Part shown: piece by piece, positions 36,110-45,120 of the stretch
How positions within the stretch are numbered: position 1 is the first letter of the stretch
Layout: every line of letters starts with the position of its first letter
Assembly (NCBI RefSeq): GCF_014641695.1
Contig: NZ_BMIF01000001.1
Location: 682,001 to 746,000 of the forward strand
Length of the DNA stretch: 64,000 nt
Source: Nitratireductor aestuarii
GTDB taxonomy: Bacteria > Pseudomonadota > Alphaproteobacteria > Rhizobiales > Rhizobiaceae
Direction of reading: 5' to 3'
Program-made: the position numbers and the translations under genes
The notes under the pieces: model-generated
The model's database searches: none
Told to the model about the DNA's origin: nothing
What the model saw: the letters and a program-made list of their open reading frames with translations, nothing else

Positions 36110-37402
36110 TCACACGCGCTCGATCCGCGTGAGCCCTCCCATGTAGGGCTGCAGAACGGTGGGAATGGAAATGCTTCCGTCCTCGTTCTGGTAGTTTTCC
36201 ATCACGGCGATGAGCGCGCGGCCGACAGCAACGCCGGAACCGTTCAGCGTGTGGACGAAGCGCGTCTGCTTCTCGCCGGCAGAACGATAGCGCGTGTTCA
36301 TGCGGCGAGCCTGGAAATCGCCGCACACCGAGCACGATGATATCTCGCGGTACATCTTCTGCCCCGGCAGCCAGACTTCAATGTCGTAGGTCTTCTGCGA
36401 ACCGAAGCCCATGTCGCCCGTGCACAGCACAACCGTGCGGAAAGGCAGTTCGAGCTTCTTCAGAACCGTTTCCGCGCACTCGGTCATGCGCTCGTGCTCT
36501 GCGATGGATGAATCGGCATCAGTGATTGAGACCAGCTCAACCTTGTTGAACTGGTGCTGGCGCAGCATGCCGCGCGTGTCGCGGCCAGCCGATCCAGCTT
36601 CCGATCGGAAGCATGGTGTCAGCGCCGTCAAACGCAACGGAAGCTTTTCGCCCTCCAGGATTTCGCCGTTGACCAGGTTGGTGAGCGGCACCTCCGCGGT
36701 CGGGATCAGCCACCGATCGTCGGTGGTACGGAAGAGGTCTTCGGCAAACTTGGGCAACTGACCGGTGCCGTAGAGCGCTTCGTCGCGCACCATCAGCGGC
36801 GGCTGCACTTCCGTATAGCCATGCTCCTGCGTGTGCAGGTCGAGCATGAACTGGCCGAGCGCGCGCTCAAGACGGGCAAGCTGACCGGAAAGAACGGTGA
36901 AACGCGCGCCCGCAAGCTTGGCGGCCCGCTCGAAATCCATGTAGCCAAGGGCTTCGCCGAGGTCGAAGTGTTCGCGCGACCAGTCGTGGGTCACCGGCTC
37001 GCCGATACGACGGACTTCGACATTGTCCTTCTCGTCCGCGCCCAGCGGAACATCGGCGAGTGGAACATTTGGAATGCCGGCGAGAGCGCCCTTGAGGGCT
37101 TCCTCAAGCTCGCGTTCCCTGGTCTCGCCGTTCTGGACGAAGGACTTGAGCTCAGCGACTTCCGCCTTCAGTCGCTCGGCTAGGTCCTTGTCACCGGAGC
37201 CCATCGCCTTGCCGATCTCCTTGGAGGCGGCGTTGCGGCGCTCCTGCGCTTCCTGCAACTTGGTCAGATGAGCGCGGCGTTCCTCGTCCCCCGAGATGAT
37301 GGAAGCAACGAGCGCCTGCGAATCGCTCTCGGACTGCCCCCGGTTCGTGAGAGCCTGTACGAGAGCCTCAGGATTTTCGCGTATCCACTTGATATCGAGC
37401 AT
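36110..37402 (-). CDS. serS: Seryl-tRNA synthetase
   Basis: A 430-residue class II synthetase. The N-terminal 110 residues form the tRNA-binding helical arm ([20 protein letters not shown]). Motif 2 is [18 protein letters not shown] and motif 3 is [16 protein letters not shown], with serine-binding wording TAEVPLTNL. Normal length. It sits between tatC and surE, as in many Rhizobiales. Confidence 0.96.
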   Translation of the reverse strand: MLDIKWIRENPEALVQALTNRGQSESDSQALVASIISGDEERRAHLTKLQEAQERRNAASKEIGKAMGSGDKDLAERLKAEVAELKSFVQNGETRERELEEALKGALAGIPNVPLADVPLGADEKDNVEVRRIGEPVTHDWSREHFDLGEALGYMDFERAAKLAGARFTVLSGQLARLERALGQFMLDLHTQEHGYTEVQPPLMVRDEALYGTGQLPKFAEDLFRTTDDRWLIPTAEVPLTNLVNGEILEGEKLPLRLTALTPCFRSEAGSAGRDTRGMLRQHQFNKVELVSITDADSSIAEHERMTECAETVLKKLELPFRTVVLCTGDMGFGSQKTYDIEVWLPGQKMYREISSCSVCGDFQARRMNTRYRSAGEKQTRFVHTLNGSGVAVGRALIAVMENYQNEDGSISIPTVLQPYMGGLTRIERV

Positions 37403-37462
37403 AGGTCAGCTTCCAGATGTTTCGAGGGTGACACGCCGTGAACAAACGTGGAAGGCCCCTAA

Positions 37463-38305
37463 TCAGGATGCTGCGCCGTCGTCGACCTCGTCGGAAGCCT
37501 CTTCGGCGGTCTTAGCTTCTTCCGCTCGCTTGCGCTCCACCATGCGTGCGCACCAGATGCCGATCTCGTAGAGAAGGATGGTGGGAAGTGCAAGACCGAT
37601 CTGGCTTACCGGGTCCGGTGGCGTCAGCACGGCAGCCACCACGAAGGCGACGACGATGGCGACTTTGCGCTTGCCCGCCAGAGCCTCGGACGTCAGCAGA
37701 CCTGTCTTCGCCAGCAGCGTGGTGACGACGGGCAACTGGAACACAAGACCGAACGACAGGATCAGCGTCATGATCAGGCTGAGGTACTCGGAGACGCGCG
37801 GCAGGAGCGAGATCTGAACCTCAGCGTCTGGTCCAACCTGCTGCATACTCAGGAAGAACCACATCACCATCGGGGTGAAGAAGAAATAGACGAGTGCTGC
37901 GCCTATCAGGAACAGGATCGGCGAAGCGATCAGGAACGGCAGGAACGCCATCCGCTCGTTTCGGTAGAGGCCCGGCGCTACGAACTTGTAGATCTGTGTG
38001 GCGATCATCGGGAACGCCAGCACGATGCCGCCGAACATGGCGAGCTTGATCTGCGTGAAGAAGAATTCCTGCGGCGCCGTGTAGATCAGGTCGACCTTAT
38101 CGGTCGCAAGTCCGGCCCACTCGGTCGCCCACTGGAAGGGAATCACAAGCAGGTTGAAGATCTGCTTGGCAAAGAAAAAGCAGACCAGAAACGCGATGAA
38201 GAACGCACCGATCGCCCACATCAACCGGGTACGCAGCTCGATCAGATGTTCTAGAAGTGGAGCAGCGGACTTTTCGACTTCGTCTTCTTCGTTGGTGGCG
38301 CTCAC
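37463..38305 (-). CDS. tatC: TatC, twin-arginine translocase core
   Basis: A 280-residue protein with six membrane segments. Family residues are seen in PLLEHLIELRTRLMWAIGAF and YTAPQEFFFTQIKLAMFGG, and FVAPGLYRNERMAFLPFL follows. The C-terminal tail is acidic and alanine-rich. TatC recognises the twin-arginine signal. It starts with GTG, overlapping the tatB stop by four bases (GTGA). Confidence 0.95.
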   Translation of the reverse strand: MSATNEEDEVEKSAAPLLEHLIELRTRLMWAIGAFFIAFLVCFFFAKQIFNLLVIPFQWATEWAGLATDKVDLIYTAPQEFFFTQIKLAMFGGIVLAFPMIATQIYKFVAPGLYRNERMAFLPFLIASPILFLIGAALVYFFFTPMVMWFFLSMQQVGPDAEVQISLLPRVSEYLSLIMTLILSFGLVFQLPVVTTLLAKTGLLTSEALAGKRKVAIVVAFVVAAVLTPPDPVSQIGLALPTILLYEIGIWCARMVERKRAEEAKTAEEASDEVDDGAAS

Positions 38306-38904
38306 TGCGCGTCGCTCCCGGTCTTCTTCCTGCTGCGCGGTGCTGCCTTGGGCTTGGGTTCAGAAGCCCCCGCCACGCTTTCAGCAAGCTCCTTCTTCGC
38401 TGCAGTCTTTTTCGCTGTCTTGGGTTTTGCCGCCTCCGCCTTGGCGGCTTCGGCTGCGGCCGGGCTTGCCGCCACGGTCGCGGGGCTGGCGGCTGGCTCA
38501 GGCGCTGGCGCCGCTTCACCGGGCATGTCTGCCGGGCCGGGCTTCAGCGGCTCGGCTGGCTGGGCCAGCGTCGACGTTGACGGCGTCGGCGACGGCATGG
38601 TGCGCGACGCCTCGTCCAGACCGGACTTGATGTCCTTTCCGGCCTGTTCCAGCGGACTGAAATGCTTGCGGATCTCGTTGCGCGGGTCGAGCTTGCGGAC
38701 GTCATCCACCAGCGTCTTGACGTCGTCGAGCTCAGCCTCTTTCAGGGCATCGTCAAACTGACGACGGAAGTCGCCTGCCATGGCCCTGAGTTTCGAAGTC
38801 GTCCGTCCAAAGCTGCGCAGCACGCGCGGAAGGTCTTTTGGACCGACAACGACGATCATCACGATGGCAATGACGAGGATTTCGGACCAGCCGAGATCAA
38901 ACAT
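38302..38904 (-). CDS. tatB: TatB, twin-arginine translocase subunit
   Basis: A 200-residue protein: a single N-terminal membrane helix (MFDLGWSEILVIAIVMIVVV), the GPKDLPRVLR hinge and an amphipathic helix (AMAGDFRRQFDDALKEAELD), then a long Pro/Ala/Lys-rich tail that ends basic. The first-residue Glu in the membrane segment and the GP hinge mark TatB rather than TatA. It lies between tatA and tatC. Confidence 0.93.
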   Translation of the reverse strand: MFDLGWSEILVIAIVMIVVVGPKDLPRVLRSFGRTTSKLRAMAGDFRRQFDDALKEAELDDVKTLVDDVRKLDPRNEIRKHFSPLEQAGKDIKSGLDEASRTMPSPTPSTSTLAQPAEPLKPGPADMPGEAAPAPEPAASPATVAASPAAAEAAKAEAAKPKTAKKTAAKKELAESVAGASEPKPKAAPRSRKKTGSDAQ

Positions 38905-38938
38905 CTAAATTCTACCTGAAAGAGATCGAAACGAGACC

Positions 38939-39166
38939 TTAGCTCTTGCTGGTCTTCTTTACAGTCGTGGTGCGCACGGGCTCATCAGCCTGGTGCTCGA
39001 CCGTCTTCGTCTCTTCCGTCTGGGCATCTTCATCGCTCATGCCTTTGCGGAAATTCTTGATGCCTTTGGCCATGTCGCCCATCAGCTCAGGAATCTTGCC
39101 GCGTCCGAAGAGCAGCAGAACCACTACGAGTACGATAAGCCAGTGCCAGATCGAAAAGGAACCCAT
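38939..39166 (-). CDS. tatA: TatA, twin-arginine translocase pore subunit
   Basis: A 75-residue protein with the TatA layout: [20 protein letters not shown] membrane helix and [20 protein letters not shown] hinge and amphipathic helix, then a charged tail. It is the first gene of tatABC, 34 bases upstream of tatB, and is preceded by a structured 314-base region. Confidence 0.95.
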   Translation of the reverse strand: MGSFSIWHWLIVLVVVLLLFGRGKIPELMGDMAKGIKNFRKGMSDEDAQTEETKTVEHQADEPVRTTTVKKTSKS

Positions 39167-39480
39167 GTCTTGTCTCTACCTTGTTCAGGGACTTTCCCTG
39201 ATTATTCGCTTTCTTGCGTGGTTTCAAACATTAGTGCGTCAGTATGATGGTCATATAACCTGGCGCATCCTGCATCTGGCCGCAATATTGCACATTTTGC
39301 TCTCCCCCTGAAATTGTTTCCTCAAGGGTATAGCAAACTGGACAGCTTCTACCACAGCAAAATGTCCAGTAATTTCATGCGCATGGAAGACACGGTTAAC
39401 AGTGGCGGGAAATCTGCGCGAAGCCTTGCGTTGCCACGTTCGGACGGGTGCGACAAAGCAACCAAAGGTCCTGAAAAAGC
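39167..39480. other. 314-base region between scpB and tatA with nested inverted repeats
   Basis: No gene is seen. An exact eight-base repeat, ACTGGACA (39336-39343) and TGTCCAGT (39362-39369), is flanked by TGAAATT (39308-39314) and AATTTCA (39370-39376). In the transcript toward tatA these could fold into one long imperfect stem. It probably carries the tatABC promoter and leader. Confidence 0.55.
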
Positions 39481-40200
39481 CTAGTCTTCATCAACCTTTG
39501 GTGAGAACAGGCCAAGCTCTTCCAGATCGACATCCGTCAACGGATCTTCTTCGTCGGTGAGACCTTCGGCATCCCCGAACGGCAACGGCACGGTGAAGTT
39601 TGTCGGCATGCGCGGCGACAGGAGCCCCGCACCCTTGAGCTCATCGATTCCCGGCAGGTCGCCAAGCTCTTCCAGACCGAAGTGATCGAGGAAATCCAGC
39701 GTCGTGCCATAGGTCACGGGCCGGCCCGGCGTCCGCCGGCGACCACGCATGCGCACCCAGCCGGTCTCAAGCAGAAGATCAAGCGTACCCTTCGACGTCT
39801 CGACGCCGCGAATCTCTTCGATCTCGGCGCGCGTCACCGGCTGATGATAGGCGATGATGGCGAGCACCTCGAGTGCTGCGCGCGAAAGCTTGCGCTGCTG
39901 GAGCGCATCGCGATTGAGGAGGAACGCAAGGTCGCCAGCGGTCCGAAAAGCCCAGCTGTCCTCAACACGAATGAGGTTGACGCCCCGGCGCGCATAATCC
40001 TGCTTCAGCGCTTCCATAACCGCACGTATGTCGACCTTGTCGGGCAACCGTTCGGAAAGCAGCTTTTCGGAGACCGGCGTCGCACTGGCAAAGACCAGCG
40101 CCTCGGCCATACGCTTTGCCTCAACGAAAACCATACCGTTGGCAGACTGGCTGGCTTCCGGCCTTTCGGCATCGTCAACAAACGGCGTTTGTTCAGTCAT
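39481..40200 (-). CDS. scpB: ScpB, segregation and condensation protein
   Basis: A 239-residue winged-helix protein that joins SMC and ScpA in chromosome condensation. Family features: ALVFASATPVSEKLLSERL near residue 34, and LAFLLNRDALQQRKLSRAAL followed by LAIIAYHQPVTRAEIEEIRG. The C terminus is acidic. It starts five bases after scpA stops. Confidence 0.92.
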   Translation of the reverse strand: MTEQTPFVDDAERPEASQSANGMVFVEAKRMAEALVFASATPVSEKLLSERLPDKVDIRAVMEALKQDYARRGVNLIRVEDSWAFRTAGDLAFLLNRDALQQRKLSRAALEVLAIIAYHQPVTRAEIEEIRGVETSKGTLDLLLETGWVRMRGRRRTPGRPVTYGTTLDFLDHFGLEELGDLPGIDELKGAGLLSPRMPTNFTVPLPFGDAEGLTDEEDPLTDVDLEELGLFSPKVDED

Positions 40201-40205
40201 CTAAC

Positions 40206-41051
40206 CTATCCGCGCACTAGATCTGCGGCCTTGGGTCCGCTGCGGAGGAAAATGTCCCCGAACGGTTCAACCTGTCGAATTTCCAGCGCTCCCTCACGCA
40301 CCAGTTCCAGCGATGCGGCGAAAGTACTGGCACGCGCCGTCGCCCGCTCTTCCGCCGTGGTCAGATAGGCGATCAGGAACCTGTCGAGCGGAGTCCAGTC
40401 AAGGGAGGCGCCCACAAGCCGCGTCAGGATCTCGCGCGCCTGCTTTAGCGACCAGACATGCCGCTTGGCAATCTGCACATTGGTGATCGCCCGGCGCTGC
40501 CGTTGCGCGGCATAGGCAGTCAGCAAATCATAGAGGCTCGCCTCGAACGCGTTCTTCTTTGAAACGAGGATCGGTTCCGGCATGCCGCGCGGGAAGACCT
40601 CGCGACCAAGACGGTTGCGATTGACCAGCCGTGAGGCTGCATCGCGCATTGCCTCAAGGCGCTTCAGGCGGAACTGCAGGATCGCAGCCATCTCTTCGCC
40701 GCTCGGCTGATCGTCGTTATGCGGCTTGGGCAAAAGCAGGCGCGACTTAAGGTAGGCGAGCCACGCCGCCATGACCAGGTAGTCAGCGGCGAGCTCCAGC
40801 CTGGTCTTCCGCACGCGATTGATGAAGGCGATGTACTGCTCGGCAAGGGCCAGCACGGAGATCTTGGCCAGATCAACCTTCTGGGCGCGCGCCAGGTGCA
40901 GAAGCAGATCGAGCGGGCCTTCGAAACCGTCCACGTCCACGGTCAGCGCAGGCTCGGCCACGCCCCGGTCGACGACCTCGCCGCCAGCCCAAAGCTGTTC
41001 CATGGGCGCTGGGGCACCCTTACCTGCTGCTTCCTTTGGCAGTTCGGCCAC
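40206..41051 (-). CDS. scpA: ScpA, segregation and condensation kleisin
   Basis: A 281-residue kleisin bridging the SMC heads. The N-terminal signature is VDGFEGPLDLLLHLARAQKV followed by DLAKISVLALAEQY, and MAAWLAYLKSRLLLP follows near residue 98. The start is GTG with AAAGGACGG upstream, 19 bases after nagZ. Co-location with scpB confirms the call. Confidence 0.93.
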   Translation of the reverse strand: MAELPKEAAGKGAPAPMEQLWAGGEVVDRGVAEPALTVDVDGFEGPLDLLLHLARAQKVDLAKISVLALAEQYIAFINRVRKTRLELAADYLVMAAWLAYLKSRLLLPKPHNDDQPSGEEMAAILQFRLKRLEAMRDAASRLVNRNRLGREVFPRGMPEPILVSKKNAFEASLYDLLTAYAAQRQRRAITNVQIAKRHVWSLKQAREILTRLVGASLDWTPLDRFLIAYLTTAEERATARASTFAASLELVREGALEIRQVEPFGDIFLRSGPKAADLVRG

Positions 41052-41070
41052 GTTCAGCCGTCCTTTTCAA

Positions 41071-42090
41071 TCACCCTACCAGAGCGCAATGCTCGGCAAA
41101 TTCCGCGCGTATCGAAGCTTCATCCGCGCTATCGCCGGCGGTCAGCCCCAAAAGAGCCGCCTCGGCTCTCTCAAGCGCCTTGCCCGACAATTCCGGCGTT
41201 CTCTTGGCGACGGCCAGCATCTCATCCATCACGCCATTGCAGTGAAGTACGACATCGCATCCCGCCGCAAGGATTGCGTCCACCCGATCGCCGAAATCCC
41301 CAGAAAGTGCATGCATCGAGACGTCATCGCTCATCAGAAGGCCGTCAAAGCCGATCTCGCCGCGGATGATCTCGGAAATGACGTGCTTCGACGTCGTTGC
41401 CGGATACTCCGGATCAAGCGCCGAGTAGACAACATGCGCAGTCATCGCCATGGGCAGATCGTTGAGCATCCTGAACGGACGGAAGTCCTGGTTCCTGAGC
41501 TCTTCAATCGACGCATCGACGCGCGGCAATTCCTTGTGGCTGTCGGCGAAGGCGCGCCCATGCCCCGGGATATGCTTCATCACGGGAAGCACGCCGGCTG
41601 CGAGCAGACCGTCGGCAGCCGCACGACCCATGCGCGCGACCATATCAGCATCATGCCCGTAGGCTCGATCGCCAATCACATCATGGGAGCCCGGCACCGG
41701 TACGTCGAGCACAGGCAGGCAGTCCGCCGTAATGCCAAGGTTCAACAGATCGAATGCATGCAGACGCGACATGAGCCATGCCGCGCGCAGGCCAGCTTCC
41801 GGATTCGCGGCGAAGATCCGCCCGAGCGCTGCCCCGGTGGGATAGTTCGGTGCGAGTGGTGGTCGAAGTCGCTGTACGCGCCCGCCCTCCTGATCGATGA
41901 ACACAGGCGCGTCCTGCCGGCCCACGGCATCCCGCATGGAGGCGACAAGATCCCGGATCTGTTCGGGCTCGCCAATGTTGCGCGCAAAGAGAATGAATCC
42001 CCATGGACGCTCACTGCGGTAGAGGTCCAGTTCTTCGGCCGTCAGGCACTTGCCCGTGGCCCCCAAGATCATCGCTTTTGATTCGGTCAT
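41071..42090 (-). CDS. nagZ: Beta-N-acetylhexosaminidase NagZ
   Basis: A 339-residue family 3 glycosidase that removes GlcNAc from muropeptides during peptidoglycan recycling. The diagnostic loop KHIPGHGRAFADSHKELPRV is near residue 172, and the nucleophile Asp is in LLMSDDVSMHAL. WGFILFARNI near the start is also typical. Its product stream feeds AnmK (14904). Confidence 0.95.
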   Translation of the reverse strand: MTESKAMILGATGKCLTAEELDLYRSERPWGFILFARNIGEPEQIRDLVASMRDAVGRQDAPVFIDQEGGRVQRLRPPLAPNYPTGAALGRIFAANPEAGLRAAWLMSRLHAFDLLNLGITADCLPVLDVPVPGSHDVIGDRAYGHDADMVARMGRAAADGLLAAGVLPVMKHIPGHGRAFADSHKELPRVDASIEELRNQDFRPFRMLNDLPMAMTAHVVYSALDPEYPATTSKHVISEIIRGEIGFDGLLMSDDVSMHALSGDFGDRVDAILAAGCDVVLHCNGVMDEMLAVAKRTPELSGKALERAEAALLGLTAGDSADEASIRAEFAEHCALVG

Positions 42091-42152
42091 GGCTCAATCT
42101 ATCCCGTTCGGTCGGGCAGCGCACGGAATTGCCGCGGCTGCCGCTGCGATAC

Positions 42153-42180
42153 AAAAAAGCCGGCGCCCTGAAGCGCCGGC
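42153..42180 (-). terminator. Intrinsic terminator of the SPOR-protein gene
   Basis: On the minus strand, GCCGGCGC and GCGCCGGC arms with a six-base loop run into six T residues, between the SPOR gene and nagZ. Confidence 0.9.
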
Positions 42181-42203
42181 CCCTTATCTCGAATTGTCAG
42201 CCC

Positions 42204-45026
42204 TTACTGCGAAACGAAGCAGGTTCCGCCCTGAGACTTCAGGCGTTCGCAGAGTGCGACTGCATCGTTCTTCGAAGCGGCCGGGATGCGTACACGGTAG
42301 TAGGTACCCTTCCCCGGAACCTCGGCTTTCACGATATTCACGCCCTTGCCCTGCAGCATGGTGCCATAGCGCTGCGCCATGCTCTGGTAGGACTGCTGGG
42401 CAGCCTCAAGCGAGGGCTGCGATGCAATCTGCACCGACCAGCCTGAAGCGGCTGCCGTCTGCTGCGGAGCCGTCGGCTGTGCCGCTGCGACCTGTGTTGG
42501 TGCAGCAGGTGCAGGAGCTTCAGCTGGCTGAGCTGCCGGAGCGGCTGCGGTGCGTGGAGCACTTGCAGGGCGCGCCGCCGGAATGGGTGCGGACGCAGGC
42601 ATGGTCGTCGCCGGGGCGCCAGCAGCAGCGTCCGTGTTCGTCGGGGCATTGGCAGGGGCCGCCCCAGCATTGAGCGGCGGAACCTCCTGCCCCGGAACCA
42701 GGCCTTCTTCCTGCTGGGCAGGCGTGCGCGCAGCCACTTCAATCCGGTCGTTGGGGACGCCCGGAAGCGGTTCGGCACTGTTCGCTGCAGGCGCTTCAAC
42801 CTCACGCGGAACCATCGTTCCGTCAGGACGGACGATGTAGGAGCGGACCTTGCGCGGCGTCAGCGTTGCGAAACCAGGCGATGCAATCTGCTCCTGCTGG
42901 TCGTTGCTGACGAGACGTTCCTCGCTCTTGGTCGCAGCTTCCGTCTCACCGGCCTCGGAGGCTTGCTCGCCAGCGGCGAGTTCCTGCGAGAATTCCTCGC
43001 CCTCTTCGCCTGCCAGCATCTCGCCGATGTCGTCTCCGGCATCGTCGTTCGGGCTCGGCAGCTCAACCGGCTCTTCGGCACCCGAGATCAGCTGGGATTC
43101 GCCTGCGGGAGTGCCGGAAGTCTCGCCGGCCACCTGACGGTAGACCTGGCTTTCCTGGTTCGGGATCGTAGGCCCGCCTGGATTTTCCGGCTTCTCCTTC
43201 AACGGTGAGTTATCGGCCTTGATCAGCACGGTTTCGCTGCTGCCGTCGCCCATGAAGTTATAGGCAAGCACGCCGCCGACGCCAATGACCGCAACACCGG
43301 CCAGCAATGCTGCAATCCGGATACCACGGCGCGAGAACAGCCCCTCGCGCGACGGAGCCGGAGGCGGAGTCCCTGGCATCGGACGCGCTGCCTGCTCATA
43401 GCCGAGCGGGCTGTCCCACTCGTTGGAGAGCTGGGGAGTCTGGCCATAGCCATTGCGGGCAAGTGCAGCCGCACTGGCAGCAGCCAGGTCGGCACTAAAG
43501 AACTCGTCGAACTCGGAATTGTCCGCCTCATCAGCCTGCGCGGGCTGAGCGCTATCCGGCTTGCTCCACTCCTCCTCTTCCTGAGAGGGCTGATCGAGGC
43601 TGCCGAAAGCACCTGACAGCAGCTCCTCGATGTCGTCGAGCTGTGCCGCAGGCTTCACGTCCTCATGGTAGGGGACGTGCGGAAGGTCGAGGTCCTCGGT
43701 GACGGCGACAGCCTTCTCGGGGATCTCGATGGTCTCGATGTCCGGAGCGCCGTCAAAGCTGTCACCTTCAGCGGCATTGCTTTCCCACTGATAGGATTCG
43801 TCCTGCTGCGACCAGGACTGTTCGTCCTGAACACTGCCCTGAGGCAGCGACTGTTCGTAGTCTGCATAGCTGTGTACCGGAGCCGCCGCAGCTTGCTCCG
43901 TGTTGCGCAGGCTCGCCGGATCGATCGTCCAGTCATGCGACGGTGCAGGCTCGTTCCAGTTCTCCTGGCTGTCCATCCAGGACGTATCGACCTGACCAGA
44001 CTGTTCGGCCGCAAAATCGTCGGAGAGTTCCGCCGTCCAGTCCTGCTCCTCCGCAGCGGGCGTCGACTCCCACTCGGGTTCTACCGGCTCCTGAGGCTGC
44101 ACGAAGTCTGCTTCCGCCCAGGCCGGTTGGTTGTCAGGAGTCTGGGCTGTCGGCTCGCTGCCCCAGTCGAAGTTGAGCGCGCTTGCGAGCTCATCCTCAA
44201 TGCTCCGCCCGGCATCCGCAGGCTGGCTCGCCGGAGCATGATCCTGGAATGCCTTGGCAAACAGTTCGGACGAGAGAGCCACATCGAAGGGGTCGGACTG
44301 GACCGCCGGTTCAGCATGATCGGCCTCGAGCTCGACGTCATCCATGAGATCATCGAATGACGGCTCAGGCTCGTGAGACGGTGCTGATTCATCGTTGAAG
44401 TGGCCGCCCAGGAAATCGTCTACCCGCGGCGAAAGCACATTGGCGTCCTGACGCGGCGCGAACATCGAATCCGAAAGATCAAGCGCATCTGCGTCTGTCT
44501 CGGCAGCGGGCTGCGCCTCAGGCTCGAATGAGAACGGCTCGTCGTCAGTCTTTGCAGAACCGAAGCTGCTGCCGAACAAGGGTTCTGGCCTGCTGGAGGA
44601 AAGGCTCCAGTCTGCATCGGAAAGCGCGGAATCAATCGATCCCGCCAGATCTTCAGAACTTGGACCCAGATCGAAGGCGGCTTCTTCTTCCCGTGCAAAG
44701 ATGGGATCGGACTCAAGATCGCTCTCGAAATCCTCAAGCCCCGTACCCTGGAACAGGTCGTCACCAGACTTCTCGCCGAAAGCCTCGGCGACATTGAACT
44801 GCGACCCGCCCTTCTCGGAGAAGCCGGGAGTTGTTTCCTCTTCACTGCCGAGATCGCCCAGAAGTTCCTTCTCCAGGTCGAGATCCAGGCTGAATGATTG
44901 CGCGCTATCATCTTCCGAACGAGGACGGACGACCGAACCCTGCCCCATGATACGCGTGAGTTCCGCAAACGGATCGTCATCTACAAGATCTTCCGTCCTG
45001 GCGCTCAGATGATTGCTGTCAGCCAT
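42204..45026 (-). CDS. Giant SPOR-domain membrane protein with acidic cytoplasmic region
   Basis: A 940-residue protein: residues 1 to about 585 are acidic, glutamine-, serine- and tryptophan-rich and look disordered; then one membrane span (IAALLAGVAVIGVGGVLAYN); then a Pro/Ala-rich periplasmic linker; last, an 80-residue SPOR domain (SGWSVQIASQPSLEAAQQSY to GGTCFVSQ). SPOR domains bind denuded glycan at division septa. The large cytoplasmic part is a Rhizobiales trait. GAGGGT lies seven bases before ATG 45026. Confidence 0.9.
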   Translation of the reverse strand: MADSNHLSARTEDLVDDDPFAELTRIMGQGSVVRPRSEDDSAQSFSLDLDLEKELLGDLGSEEETTPGFSEKGGSQFNVAEAFGEKSGDDLFQGTGLEDFESDLESDPIFAREEEAAFDLGPSSEDLAGSIDSALSDADWSLSSSRPEPLFGSSFGSAKTDDEPFSFEPEAQPAAETDADALDLSDSMFAPRQDANVLSPRVDDFLGGHFNDESAPSHEPEPSFDDLMDDVELEADHAEPAVQSDPFDVALSSELFAKAFQDHAPASQPADAGRSIEDELASALNFDWGSEPTAQTPDNQPAWAEADFVQPQEPVEPEWESTPAAEEQDWTAELSDDFAAEQSGQVDTSWMDSQENWNEPAPSHDWTIDPASLRNTEQAAAAPVHSYADYEQSLPQGSVQDEQSWSQQDESYQWESNAAEGDSFDGAPDIETIEIPEKAVAVTEDLDLPHVPYHEDVKPAAQLDDIEELLSGAFGSLDQPSQEEEEWSKPDSAQPAQADEADNSEFDEFFSADLAAASAAALARNGYGQTPQLSNEWDSPLGYEQAARPMPGTPPPAPSREGLFSRRGIRIAALLAGVAVIGVGGVLAYNFMGDGSSETVLIKADNSPLKEKPENPGGPTIPNQESQVYRQVAGETSGTPAGESQLISGAEEPVELPSPNDDAGDDIGEMLAGEEGEEFSQELAAGEQASEAGETEAATKSEERLVSNDQQEQIASPGFATLTPRKVRSYIVRPDGTMVPREVEAPAANSAEPLPGVPNDRIEVAARTPAQQEEGLVPGQEVPPLNAGAAPANAPTNTDAAAGAPATTMPASAPIPAARPASAPRTAAAPAAQPAEAPAPAAPTQVAAAQPTAPQQTAAASGWSVQIASQPSLEAAQQSYQSMAQRYGTMLQGKGVNIVKAEVPGKGTYYRVRIPAASKNDAVALCERLKSQGGTCFVSQ

Positions 45027-45120
45027 GGATATCACCCTCGACCGGTCACCGGCTCGTTAGAATTGTTATCGCCACTAGCAATGCAATGTGGGCAAAAGGT
45101 GACAGTAAATGCTACAGTCA

